Source of the DNA: Insolitispirillum peregrinum
GTDB taxonomy: Bacteria > Pseudomonadota > Alphaproteobacteria > Rhodospirillales > Rhodospirillaceae
Strand: one strand, 5' to 3'
Length of the DNA stretch: 64,000 bases
Assembly (NCBI RefSeq): GCF_042665255.1
Contig: NZ_JBHTCD010000025.1
The notes under the pieces were generated by a model that worked only from the letters and a program-made list of their open reading frames with translations, was not told the origin of the DNA and made no database searches. Positions 40,883-48,607 of this stretch are shown here, piece after piece; within the stretch, counting starts at the first letter, position 1; each line of letters opens with the position of its first letter. The position numbers were made by a program, and so were the translations under genes.

Positions 40883-41947
40883 TCAGTTCTGAACGGGGAA
40901 GTATTTCGCTGACAGGGCGCGGGCACCGTCCAGCATTGCCTGTCCGTTCAGGCCGCGCTTGGTCACTTCGCCAGCCCATTCCTGATCAATCGAGACGGTC
41001 ACCGACCGCATCTTTTCATAGGTTTCGGCGGACAGCGGATGCACCACCGTACCGGGCAGGCCGGCGGCATAGGTCATGTTGGCGGCGGTGACCTCATCCC
41101 ACACCCGGCCAAAGGTTTCAACCAGCGGCAGGCCGGATGTTTCGTCAACAATGGCCTTCAGGTCGGCGGGCAGGGAGTCATACTTCTTTTGATTCATCAG
41201 CATGGTCAGCACGGTACCAACCACCAGCGGCTGACCGGCGGGCGGCGAGACGTGATAGCGGGTCACTTCGTCGATCTTGGTCGGACGCATCAGTTCCCAC
41301 GGCATCACGCCACCGTCAACCACCCCTTTGGAAATGGCTTCGGTCACCTGCGCGGGCGGCATCGATACCGGCACACCGCCCAGCGCCTGCAAGGTCTTGG
41401 CTGACAGGCGGGTCGAGGTGCGCAGCTTCAGCCCGGCGATATCCAGCGGATTGACGATGTCCTTGTTGGCGGTGTGGAACACCGCGCCACCGTCAATATG
41501 AACGGCCAGAACGTGATAGGCGCTGAATTCATCCTTGGCAAACTGGTTGTAATAGTCCCAGGTCATCCGGCTGCCATCAAGGGCATTGGCAACCATGAAC
41601 GGCAGTTCCATCGCTTCGATGGCCGGGAAGCGGCCCGCCGAATAGCCCGGAGCGGTCCACACCACGTCGGCAATGCCGTTGCGCACCTGATCGACCAGTT
41701 GCGACGGCGTGCCGCCCAGCTGCATCGACGGGTAAATCTGGCACACCAGACGGTTTTGGGATTTCTGGGCCAGGGCATCACACCACGGGCCGATCACCTT
41801 TGTCTGCGCCGGGGCGACGGCAGGCAGGAAGTGGGCAATTTTCAGCACCACCTGATCATCGGCATGGGCGGTTGACGCCATGCCAGCCATGGACAGGACA
41901 GCGGTCATCGCTGTGGCTCGGCACAGGGCGAGAGCGTTAAAACGCAT
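40883..41947 (-). CDS. dctP: TRAP transporter substrate-binding protein DctP
   Basis: A 354-residue periplasmic receptor with signal peptide 1-29 (ending STAHA). ADVVWTAPGYSAGRFPAIEAMELPF and LKLRTSTRLSAKTLQALGGVPV include the conserved Arg that binds the carboxylate of the ligand. It is the promoter-proximal gene of the aromatic-acid operon, divergent from hpaR over a spacer with two HpaR-type operators. Confidence 0.92.
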   Translation of the reverse strand: MRFNALALCRATAMTAVLSMAGMASTAHADDQVVLKIAHFLPAVAPAQTKVIGPWCDALAQKSQNRLVCQIYPSMQLGGTPSQLVDQVRNGIADVVWTAPGYSAGRFPAIEAMELPFMVANALDGSRMTWDYYNQFAKDEFSAYHVLAVHIDGGAVFHTANKDIVNPLDIAGLKLRTSTRLSAKTLQALGGVPVSMPPAQVTEAISKGVVDGGVMPWELMRPTKIDEVTRYHVSPPAGQPLVVGTVLTMLMNQKKYDSLPADLKAIVDETSGLPLVETFGRVWDEVTAANMTYAAGLPGTVVHPLSAETYEKMRSVTVSIDQEWAGEVTKRGLNGQAMLDGARALSAKYFPVQN

Positions 41948-42067
41948 TGTTTCCTCCGTGTTCGGGACGCTGTTGGTTTTTGGTCAGGCATCCGTGCGCC
42001 GGTTTGTTTTTGGTCCGGCATTTTTGTGTCTCGCAACTGCGCTGACAGACATTGCATCTGCGAGATA

Positions 42068-42113
42068 GTTAACATGTTAGGTATCACCATCTCACTAACA
42101 TGTTAGCAAGTCA
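42068..42113. promoter_or_regulatory. Two HpaR-type operators and -35 box of the hpa operon
   Basis: The 10-bp palindrome TAACATGTTA occurs at 42069-42078 and 42095-42104, with centres 26 bp apart. On the minus strand TTGACT (42108-42113) directly precedes the second site, so a bound MarR dimer would block the dctP promoter and possibly hpaR itself. The -10 could not be fixed. Confidence 0.7.
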
Positions 42114-42241
42114 AGCGCGTTCCTCACGCCAAAAATAAGGATATTGCGGAGGCCATCGGTAGCGGTTGACCTGCCTGCGGTTTCCGGGCATTCCTGCCCC
42201 TCGCCGGAGGCGCGTTTGTTACCGAAAGGGAAGGTTCCGCC

Positions 42242-42700
42242 ATGAGTGAGACACCGTTACACCCCAACCTGCCGCTGATGCTGTTGCAGACGCGCGAAGA
42301 GGTGATCAACCGCTTTCGCCCGATCCTCAACCATTTCGGGGTGACCGAACAGCAGTGGCGGATTTTGCGCGTGCTGCGCTTTCGGGTGTCGATGGAGCCA
42401 AAGGAAATCTGCGAAACCTGTCTGTTTCTCAGCCCCAGTCTGGCCGGGGTGCTGGCGCGGATGGAGGCCGACGACCTGATCCACAAGGAACGGATGGAAA
42501 GCGACCTGCGGCGGGTCAATGTGTCGGTGACCGACAAGGGGCGGGCGCTGGTGGACACGGTCATGCCGCTGATCCGGGCGCAATACCTGCTGATCGAACA
42601 GCATATCGGGCGCGAGACTCTGGGCGAGCTGTGCGCCGTGCTCGACCGGCTGGGGGCTTATGACTGGGAGGCGATTCCGTCAGTGGCCTTGCCATCCTGA
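42242..42700 (+). CDS. hpaR: MarR-family regulator of homoprotocatechuate degradation HpaR
   Basis: A 152-residue winged-helix repressor. RPILNHFGVTEQQWRILRVL, ICETCLFLSPSLAGVLARME and RRVNVSVTDKGRALVD match HpaR/HpcR, which is released from DNA by homoprotocatechuate-pathway aromatics in studied species. It is divergent from dctP with two palindromes between them. Its 3' end overlaps a convergent MarR paralogue by 43 nt. Confidence 0.92.
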   Translation: MSETPLHPNLPLMLLQTREEVINRFRPILNHFGVTEQQWRILRVLRFRVSMEPKEICETCLFLSPSLAGVLARMEADDLIHKERMESDLRRVNVSVTDKGRALVDTVMPLIRAQYLLIEQHIGRETLGELCAVLDRLGAYDWEAIPSVALPS

Positions 42701-43200
42701 TCGTCCTCGGCGTGACCACAGCCAAGACAGGTCGACAGGGCGGCGAGCAGATGATGCAGTTGTTCCAGCCGCTCGGGGCCAAACGAATCGGCGATGCGGT
42801 CATAGTGCCCCTCGGCACCGTGCCCGACCGAGCAGGCCAGCGCCTGCCCGGCAGGGGTCAGAGAAACCAGCGCCGTGCGCTGGTCGCCGGGTTCGCTGCG
42901 CCGCTGAATCAGGTCGCGCTGGCCCAGATCGCGCAGGATGCGGGTCAGGCTGGGCATGCTGATCAGGCTGATCTGCGCCAGTTGACCGGCCCGCATTTCG
43001 CCATGACTGGCCAGCGTCTTTAACGCCCGCCACTGCTGTTCGGTGATCTGGTGGTTGCGCAGATTGGGGCGGAAACCGGCCATCACGTCTTCGCGCGCCT
43101 TCAGCAAGGCCATCGGCAGCGAACGGGAAAAGGCACGCAAGGCACTTTTGGACGCAGGGGCAGGGGCAGGGGAAAGGGAACGATCCCGGTTTGTGGTCAT
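42658..43200 (-). CDS. Second HpaR-like MarR regulator
   Basis: A 180-residue MarR protein. FRPNLRNHQITEQQWRALKTL and AQISLISMPSLTRILRDLGQRDL align with the corresponding parts of HpaR at 42242, so the two are paralogues. It has extra disordered ends: a Pro/Ala-rich N-terminus and an Asp-rich tail. The start at 43200 (MTTNRDRS) is behind AGGATTTCCCCCG. It converges on hpaR and is divergent from the GlcG-like gene, with HpaR-like sites between. It probably controls that gene, itself, or both. Confidence 0.85.
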   Translation of the reverse strand: MTTNRDRSLSPAPAPASKSALRAFSRSLPMALLKAREDVMAGFRPNLRNHQITEQQWRALKTLASHGEMRAGQLAQISLISMPSLTRILRDLGQRDLIQRRSEPGDQRTALVSLTPAGQALACSVGHGAEGHYDRIADSFGPERLEQLHHLLAALSTCLGCGHAEDDQDGKATDGIASQS

Positions 43201-43238
43201 CGGGGGAAATCCTGCTCCGGTTGGGGGACAGGGTGACC

Positions 43239-43291
43239 TTGACACAGGTTAACGGGGTATGTAAGGAACATGTTAGTAATTAACAGGTTAA
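43239..43291. promoter_or_regulatory. MarR operator-like sites in the glcG-like/marR spacer
   Basis: TTGACA (43239-43244) is a good -35 for the GlcG-like gene. ACAGGTTAAC (43244-43253), GAACATGTTA (43266-43275) and TTAACAGGTTAA (43280-43291) resemble the hpa operators TAACATGTTA, with one variant arm. Confidence 0.55.
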
Positions 43292-43354
43292 TTACCGTCC
43301 AGTGTGGCTGACAGGGCACACCCCTCTCTTCCACCGCTGTTGCAGGGGATGCCC

Positions 43355-43771
43355 ATGATTGACCGTACTGCCATCCTGACCGCCGCCCTCGCCGAAGCCA
43401 GCCGTTTGCAGGTGACCGTCAGTGTGGCGATCACTGACCCCGGTGGTCATCTGCTGGCCCTGTGGCGGATGGACGGAGCACCGTTCCATACCGCGACGCT
43501 GGCGCAGGACAAGGCCGCCACCGCCGCCGGGTTCGGCTTTGCGACGGCGGCATGGAAAGAGCGGATTTCTGATCAGCCGCATCTGTTGACCGGCCTGAAC
43601 GGGCGGGCGGGGATGATCCCGATTGGCGGCGGTCTGCCGCTGTACCATGACGGGCGACTGGTGGCCGCCATCGGGGTTTCCGGGGCCAAGGAGCAGCAGG
43701 ACTGTCAGATTGCGCAGGCGGGGGCGGAGGCGTTTGCGGTTTCAGGCCTGCGTCCGGCGGCCCAGCCATAA
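43355..43771 (+). CDS. GlcG/HbpS-like protein
   Basis: A 138-residue single-domain protein: VSVAITDPGGHLLALWRMDGA, TLAQDKAATAAGF, and GGLPLYHDGRLVAAIGVSGA with the final QAGAEAF are characteristic of the GlcG/HbpS/PduO-C fold, which binds haem or corrinoid in some members. The start is the second ATG, since GCAGGGG lies before it. Its end overlaps the convergent AbrB-type gene by 30 nt. It is divergent from the second MarR and may be its target. Its function is not known. Confidence 0.78.
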   Translation: MIDRTAILTAALAEASRLQVTVSVAITDPGGHLLALWRMDGAPFHTATLAQDKAATAAGFGFATAAWKERISDQPHLLTGLNGRAGMIPIGGGLPLYHDGRLVAAIGVSGAKEQQDCQIAQAGAEAFAVSGLRPAAQP

Positions 43772-44761
43772 CGGCATCAGCACACTCAGCAGGATGATGC
43801 GCAGGAAGTGATGGGCGGCGACAAAGGTCGGATCAAAGCCCAAGGCCAGTGCCACCGCCACCATCGCTTCGACACCGCCGGGGGCAAGGGCGACCCAGGC
43901 CTGACCGAGGCTCAGGTCACTGACCTGCACCAGACCCCAGGCAAACGCAGCCGCCACCAGCAGGGCAATCACCACCGCCGACAGTGCAGCGGGAAACAGG
44001 CGGCGCAGGTCGGCAAGGGTGATTTTGGTAAACCGCGAACCAACCACCGTGCCGGTCACCACATAGACCGGCAGGCTGACCAGTTGCGGCGGTACACCAT
44101 GGACCCAGTCGGCGGCATGACCGATGGCGCTGATCACCATCCCGGCCATCAGCGAGGCGACCGGAACGTTCCAGCGCGACAGCAGCAGACCACAGGGAAT
44201 GGCCAGTGCCAGCAGACTGGCGAAGGCAGGGAGCGGCAACTCCACCCGCCCGCCAGAGGCCAGCGGTGCCCCAAGGGCCAGCAGCGGCGGCAGGACGGCG
44301 GTCATGGCAAACAGGCGGGTGCTCTGGATGGTCAACACGCTGGGCAGATGGCCGCGTCCTTCCAGCACCAGCGCCAGCGTATAGCTCATCGAGCCGGGCG
44401 AAGAGGCCATGCGGGCGCTGTCGCGGTCGATGCCGCACACCCGCTGCAAAAAGACCGATGACAGCACCATCACCGCCACTGTACACAGCGGCACCGCCAG
44501 CAGGCTGGGGCCCCACTGGCGGGCATGGTCCAGCGTCTGACCATCAATGCCTGATCCGATCGACAGGCCGATGCAGGCGAAAGCCCCGTCGCGCAGCCAG
44601 CGCGGAACCTCGGCCCGCAGACCGCTCAGGCTGGCGGCCGCGACCAGCAGGGTTGGCCCCATCAGCCACGGCGCTGGCAGGCCGATGGCGGAGGCAAGGC
44701 CCCCGCCACTCGCCCCGACCAGCAAGGCGCATATCAGATGCCCTGTGGCCTTCAGTGTCAT
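43742..44761 (-). CDS. AbrB family membrane protein (second copy)
   Basis: A 339-residue membrane protein of PF05145, with GLPAPWLMGPTLLVA near the start and the repeated signature as SSPGSMSYTLALVLEGRG and ALAPGGVEAMVAVALALGFD. It is related to the gene at 29375. It begins with ATG overlapping the tctA stop by 4 nt, so it is part of the tctCBA operon and probably acts in, or on the same substrate as, that uptake system. Confidence 0.82.
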   Translation of the reverse strand: MTLKATGHLICALLVGASGGGLASAIGLPAPWLMGPTLLVAAASLSGLRAEVPRWLRDGAFACIGLSIGSGIDGQTLDHARQWGPSLLAVPLCTVAVMVLSSVFLQRVCGIDRDSARMASSPGSMSYTLALVLEGRGHLPSVLTIQSTRLFAMTAVLPPLLALGAPLASGGRVELPLPAFASLLALAIPCGLLLSRWNVPVASLMAGMVISAIGHAADWVHGVPPQLVSLPVYVVTGTVVGSRFTKITLADLRRLFPAALSAVVIALLVAAAFAWGLVQVSDLSLGQAWVALAPGGVEAMVAVALALGFDPTFVAAHHFLRIILLSVLMPLWLGRRTQA

Positions 44762-46272
44762 TCTTCCCCCAGATCCGAGGCCTGCCGCTTTTGGCGGCGG
44801 CTCATCAACAGCGGCAGGAACAGGACCGCAATGGCGATGGCATACAGGGCCAGACTGCTGACCGACTCAAACAGGATGCTCCAGTCACCGCCAGACATCG
44901 AGAGGGCGCGCCGCAGGTTGTCTTCAAACAGGCCGCCCAGCACCACCCCAAGGATCACCGGCGCCAGCGAGAAGTCCAGCTTGCGCAGGAACCAGCCGAA
45001 CACGCCCAGACCCAGCATCATGAACAGGTCAAACGAGTTGCCAACCACCGAATAGGTGCCGATGAAGGTCAGCACCGCAATCACCGGGATCAGGTACTTG
45101 TGCGGAATGGTCAGCATGCGGGCAAACAGGCCCACCAGCGGCAGGTTGATCACCAGCAGGGCGATGTTGCCGATATACATCGAGGCAATCAGGCCCCAGG
45201 CAATTTCCGGGTGCTGGCTGAACAGCATCGGGCCGGGCTGGACGTTGAACATCAGCAGGGCACCGAGCAGGATGGCGGTGGTTCCCGAGCCGGGAATGCC
45301 CAGCGTCAGCATCGGCACCATCGCCCCGCCCGCCGAGGCGTTGTTGGCGCTTTCCGGGGCGGCCAGCCCGCGAATGTCACCTTGACCAAAGGTTCCGCTG
45401 GCTCCGGCCAGACGCTTTTCGGTGCCATAGGACACCGCCGAGGCCACCGACGCGCCGGTGCCGGGCAGGACGCCGACAATAAACCCAATCAGCGATGACC
45501 GGACCAGGGTCCAGCGCACGGCAATCAAATCTTTCCATGACACAAAGGTCTTGTCGATGGCGCGCACCACCAGCGTATCGGTCGCCATGCCTTCGACCAG
45601 CGCCAGCAGCTCGGCGATGCCGAACAGGCCGATCACCACCACCAGAAAATCAATGCCGGAAAACAGGTCGGGAATCCCGAAGGTAAAGCGGTTGACCCCG
45701 GTGTTGGCATCAACCCCGACCGAGGCAATCATCAGGCCGAGCAGGGCGCCAATGATGGTCTTGGTCGAATTGCGCCCGACCAGTGATGACAGGGTGGCAA
45801 AGGCAAACACCATCAGGGCGACGTATTCGGCGGGGCCAAAACTGATCGCAAAGCGTGCCAGCAGCGGGCCGAACAGGGTCATCAACACCACCGCCAGCGT
45901 CCCGCCAAAGAACGAGGCAACCGCCGACAGTGACAGGGCACGTCCGGCCTGACCCTGTTTGGCCAGCGGGTTGCCGTCCATGGTGGTCATCACCGCCCCG
46001 GCGTCGCCGGGAACATTGAGCAGGATGGAGGAAATACGTCCGCCATACTCGGCACCATAGTAAATCCCGGCCAGCAGGATCAGGGCCGATTCCGGCGGAA
46101 AGCGCAGGCTGTAGGCGATGGGCAGCAGGATCGCCACCCCGTTGATCGGGCCGATGCCCGGCAAGGCCCCGATCAGGGTACCGGCAAAGCACCCGAACAG
46201 CACCAGCCCCAGGTTCATGGGGGTCATGGCGACGGAAAAACCGTCAGCCAGCATATGTAATGTTTCCAGCAT
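44758..46272 (-). CDS. tctA: Tripartite tricarboxylate transporter large permease TctA
   Basis: A 504-residue membrane protein with about 12 helices. GTLIGALPGIGPINGVAILLP and LNVPGDAGAVMTTMDGNPLAKQG near the N-terminus and GIPGSGTTAILLGALLMFNVQPGPMLF in the middle are TctA signatures. It follows tctB after 12 nt. Together with TctB and TctC it imports a carboxylate such as citrate; the substrate here is not fixed by sequence. Confidence 0.93.
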   Translation of the reverse strand: MLETLHMLADGFSVAMTPMNLGLVLFGCFAGTLIGALPGIGPINGVAILLPIAYSLRFPPESALILLAGIYYGAEYGGRISSILLNVPGDAGAVMTTMDGNPLAKQGQAGRALSLSAVASFFGGTLAVVLMTLFGPLLARFAISFGPAEYVALMVFAFATLSSLVGRNSTKTIIGALLGLMIASVGVDANTGVNRFTFGIPDLFSGIDFLVVVIGLFGIAELLALVEGMATDTLVVRAIDKTFVSWKDLIAVRWTLVRSSLIGFIVGVLPGTGASVASAVSYGTEKRLAGASGTFGQGDIRGLAAPESANNASAGGAMVPMLTLGIPGSGTTAILLGALLMFNVQPGPMLFSQHPEIAWGLIASMYIGNIALLVINLPLVGLFARMLTIPHKYLIPVIAVLTFIGTYSVVGNSFDLFMMLGLGVFGWFLRKLDFSLAPVILGVVLGGLFEDNLRRALSMSGGDWSILFESVSSLALYAIAIAVLFLPLLMSRRQKRQASDLGEE

Positions 46273-46284
46273 TGCAGGGCTTCC

Positions 46285-46716
46285 TTACAGGGGCAGCAGG
46301 CCAGCAGGGACGTTCAGGGCCAGAATCCAGGCGCACAGGGCATAGCCACCGACGCCCATCCCGACCCCGAACAGGGCACTGCGCAGCCAGTCGGCACCGA
46401 GGTAGCGGGCGGTCAGGGTGCAGAACAGGGCGGTGGACAGGATGAAGCCGAGCGGCTCGAACAGGATGGCATAGGCCAGCAGGGCCGACCCGATGGTCAG
46501 CAGGCTGCGGATGGCGGTGGCGCCATGCCAGTCCGGGTTACTGTCCGGGCGGCGGGCCATGGCAACCGAGGCGATGGCCAGCGCCAGCGCCAACAGGCGC
46601 GGCCAGGTTTCCGGTCCCAGCGGGTCATATTGAAACGGCGCATGCAGGGTCAGCGCCACGCAGCCATAGCCCAGCGCAAGCAGGAACAGGGCCGCAGCAA
46701 AGATGCGGTCGATCAT
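46285..46716 (-). CDS. tctB: Tripartite tricarboxylate transporter small permease TctB
   Basis: A 143-residue protein with four membrane helices and the conserved DPLGPETWPRLLALAL between the first two. The open frame extends 13 codons upstream, but GAGGATCGCC before MIDRIFAAALF is a good ribosome site. It lies between tctC and tctA. Confidence 0.88.
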   Translation of the reverse strand: MIDRIFAAALFLLALGYGCVALTLHAPFQYDPLGPETWPRLLALALAIASVAMARRPDSNPDWHGATAIRSLLTIGSALLAYAILFEPLGFILSTALFCTLTARYLGADWLRSALFGVGMGVGGYALCAWILALNVPAGLLPL

Positions 46717-46747
46717 GGCGATCCTCGATGATGGAGCGGTGGCGGGA

Positions 46748-46784
46748 CGGGGCAAGGGCGGTCGCAGACGACGCCTTTGCCCCG
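46748..46784 (-). promoter_or_regulatory. Hairpin between tctC and tctB
   Basis: CGGGGCAAGGGCG (46748-46760) pairs with CGCCTTTGCCCCG (46772-46784) with one mismatch. As with dctP, a strong stem follows the binding-protein gene and precedes the permeases. Confidence 0.6.
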
Positions 46785-46798
46785 ATTCCCGGAACGGT

Positions 46799-47812
46799 TT
46801 ACTGGATCAGGCCAGCATCCTTGGCCAGAGCCCGCATCTGGGCGGTCTGGTCATGGATATAGGCGGCCAGCTCGTCGCCGGACTTTTCCAGCGGGAACAG
46901 GCCCTGTTCTTCCTGAATGCGCCGGAATTCCGGTGTCGCAAAGATTTTGCGGAAGGCATCGACGTAGGTGTTATAGGCCTCGTCCGAGACGTGCTTGCCC
47001 ATATAGAACCCGCGAACAATGCCCCATTCCACGTCGTATCCCTGTTCCTTGGCGGTCGGGATCGAGCCAAACGGCGCCGGCAGGCGTTCGGGAGACAGAA
47101 CGGCCAGAACCCGCATTTCGCCGGTTTCAAGGTGCGAGCGCATTTCACCGACATCGCCGGGCATCACCTGAATGCTGCCGCCCAGCAGGTTGGCCATCGC
47201 ATCGCCGCCGCCTTCAAAGGCGACGTAACGCATCTTGCGCGGATCGAGACCGGCCTTGCGGAACAGCAGGGCGACCTTCATCCAGTCCTGCCCGCCGACC
47301 GAACCACCAGCCCCGACCACGATGCTGGACGGGTTCTTTTTCCACGCGTCCATCAAGTCCTGAAAGGTCTTGTAGGGAGAGTCGCCGCGCACGACGATGG
47401 CACCATAATCGGTACCGGCAGTGGCCACCCAGCGGGCGTCCTTTTCGGTCCACTCGCCCCATTTGCCTTCGGCGATGTTCAGGATCGAGCCGGTGGAAAA
47501 GGCAACGATGGCGTTGCCGTCACTGGTGCGCACGCTGTTGAACTGGTTATAGGCCACCGCGCCGACGCCACCGGGCAGATAGGTCACCCGCATCGGATTG
47601 GTGAGGGTCTTGGTGACGTCAAAGGTGGTCAGGGCAATGCGGCAGGTCAGGTCAAAGCCGCCACCGGGCTTTGCCGGAGCCACGCACTCGGGCTTTTCCG
47701 GCTGCCCGGCCCACACGGACGTTGACAGCATGCTGGTGGTCGGCAAGACAATAGACAGCGCCCCAAGGGTGGACAGGGCGAATGAAGACAGAATTCTGGC
47801 GTAAGACCGCAT
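46799..47812 (-). CDS. tctC: Tripartite tricarboxylate transporter receptor TctC (Bug family)
   Basis: A 337-residue periplasmic receptor with signal peptide 1-35 (ending STSVWA). PAKPGGGFDLTCR is the Bug-family ligand loop, here with cysteines on each side (PEC and DLTC) that may form a disulphide. GSVGGQDWMKVALLFRKAG is the second contact region. It is the first gene of the operon and divergent from tctD. Confidence 0.9.
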   Translation of the reverse strand: MRSYARILSSFALSTLGALSIVLPTTSMLSTSVWAGQPEKPECVAPAKPGGGFDLTCRIALTTFDVTKTLTNPMRVTYLPGGVGAVAYNQFNSVRTSDGNAIVAFSTGSILNIAEGKWGEWTEKDARWVATAGTDYGAIVVRGDSPYKTFQDLMDAWKKNPSSIVVGAGGSVGGQDWMKVALLFRKAGLDPRKMRYVAFEGGGDAMANLLGGSIQVMPGDVGEMRSHLETGEMRVLAVLSPERLPAPFGSIPTAKEQGYDVEWGIVRGFYMGKHVSDEAYNTYVDAFRKIFATPEFRRIQEEQGLFPLEKSGDELAAYIHDQTAQMRALAKDAGLIQ

Positions 47813-47889
47813 TGTTTCCTCCTGGGTATTTTGCTTGCGTGCCGGTGCTCATAAAAGCGGCACGGCTTGGCGCCAGAATGCTCTGCGGG

Positions 47890-47916
47890 TTCTGACAAAA
47901 TTCTGACAGTCTGACA
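47890..47916 (+). promoter_or_regulatory. TCTGACA direct repeats between tctC and tctD
   Basis: TCTGACA occurs at 47891-47897, 47902-47908 and 47910-47916. The first two begin with an extra T and are 11 bp apart, the usual spacing for OmpR-type response regulators, so this is a candidate TctD site. Confidence 0.5.
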
Positions 47917-47944
47917 GACAGCGGAAAAAGAGGTCTTGCTCACC

Positions 47945-48607
47945 ATGCGCATCCTGTTGATCGAAGACGCCGAAGATGTGGCCGACGCCGTGGCGCACAG
48001 CTTTCGCCGTGGCGGCCACGCGCTGGATGTGGCCGCCGATCTGGCTCAGGCCGAGGACGCGCTGGCGGTGCAGGATTTCGATTTGCTGATTCTCGACCTG
48101 AACTTGCCCGACGGCAGCGGCCTCGACCTGTTGCAACGGGTGCGCAGGCGGCAGGCAACGCCGGTGCTGATTCTGACCGCCCGCGATGCCATCGAAGAAC
48201 GGGTGGCGGCGCTGGATGCCGGGGCCGATGATTATCTGGTCAAGCCATTTGACCTGCGCGAACTGGAAGCCCGCGCCCGCGTGCTGTTGCGCCGTCGGCA
48301 GGATGCCGCCAGCTCGGTGCAGTCCTATGGGGCGCTGATGATTGACAGTGCCAACGGGACGGTAGCCCATCAGGGGCGCGATCTGGGGCTGACCCGGCGC
48401 GAATTCCGTCTGCTGGAAATCCTGCTCGCCGCCCGGGGCAAGGCGATTGACAAGCAACGGATCCTCGACAAGTTGTTCGCCTTTGATGACAGCGCCGCCC
48501 TGAACACGGTTGATGTCTATGTCGCCCGCCTGCGCAAACGGTTGCAGGGCAGTGGGGTGACGGTGCAGACCATGCGGGGGTTCGGTTTTCGGCTGGAGAT
48601 GGAATGA
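47945..48607 (+). CDS. tctD: OmpR-type response regulator TctD
   Basis: A 220-residue regulator. The receiver domain has phospho-acceptor D51 (LLILDLNLPDGSG), acidic residues near D8 and the Lys in YLVKPFD. The C-terminal winged helix contains LTRREFRLLEILL and TVDVYVARLRKRL. A start codon three residues earlier (TTG) is possible. It overlaps tctE by 4 nt and is divergent from tctC, its likely target. Confidence 0.92.
   Translation: MRILLIEDAEDVADAVAHSFRRGGHALDVAADLAQAEDALAVQDFDLLILDLNLPDGSGLDLLQRVRRRQATPVLILTARDAIEERVAALDAGADDYLVKPFDLRELEARARVLLRRRQDAASSVQSYGALMIDSANGTVAHQGRDLGLTRREFRLLEILLAARGKAIDKQRILDKLFAFDDSAALNTVDVYVARLRKRLQGSGVTVQTMRGFGFRLEME

Noticed and set aside
47840..47880. Sigma-54 promoter before tctC (TGGCGCCAAGCCGTGC on the minus strand)
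   Set aside because: The GG to GC distance is 11 and not 10 bases, and no activator of that type is nearby.
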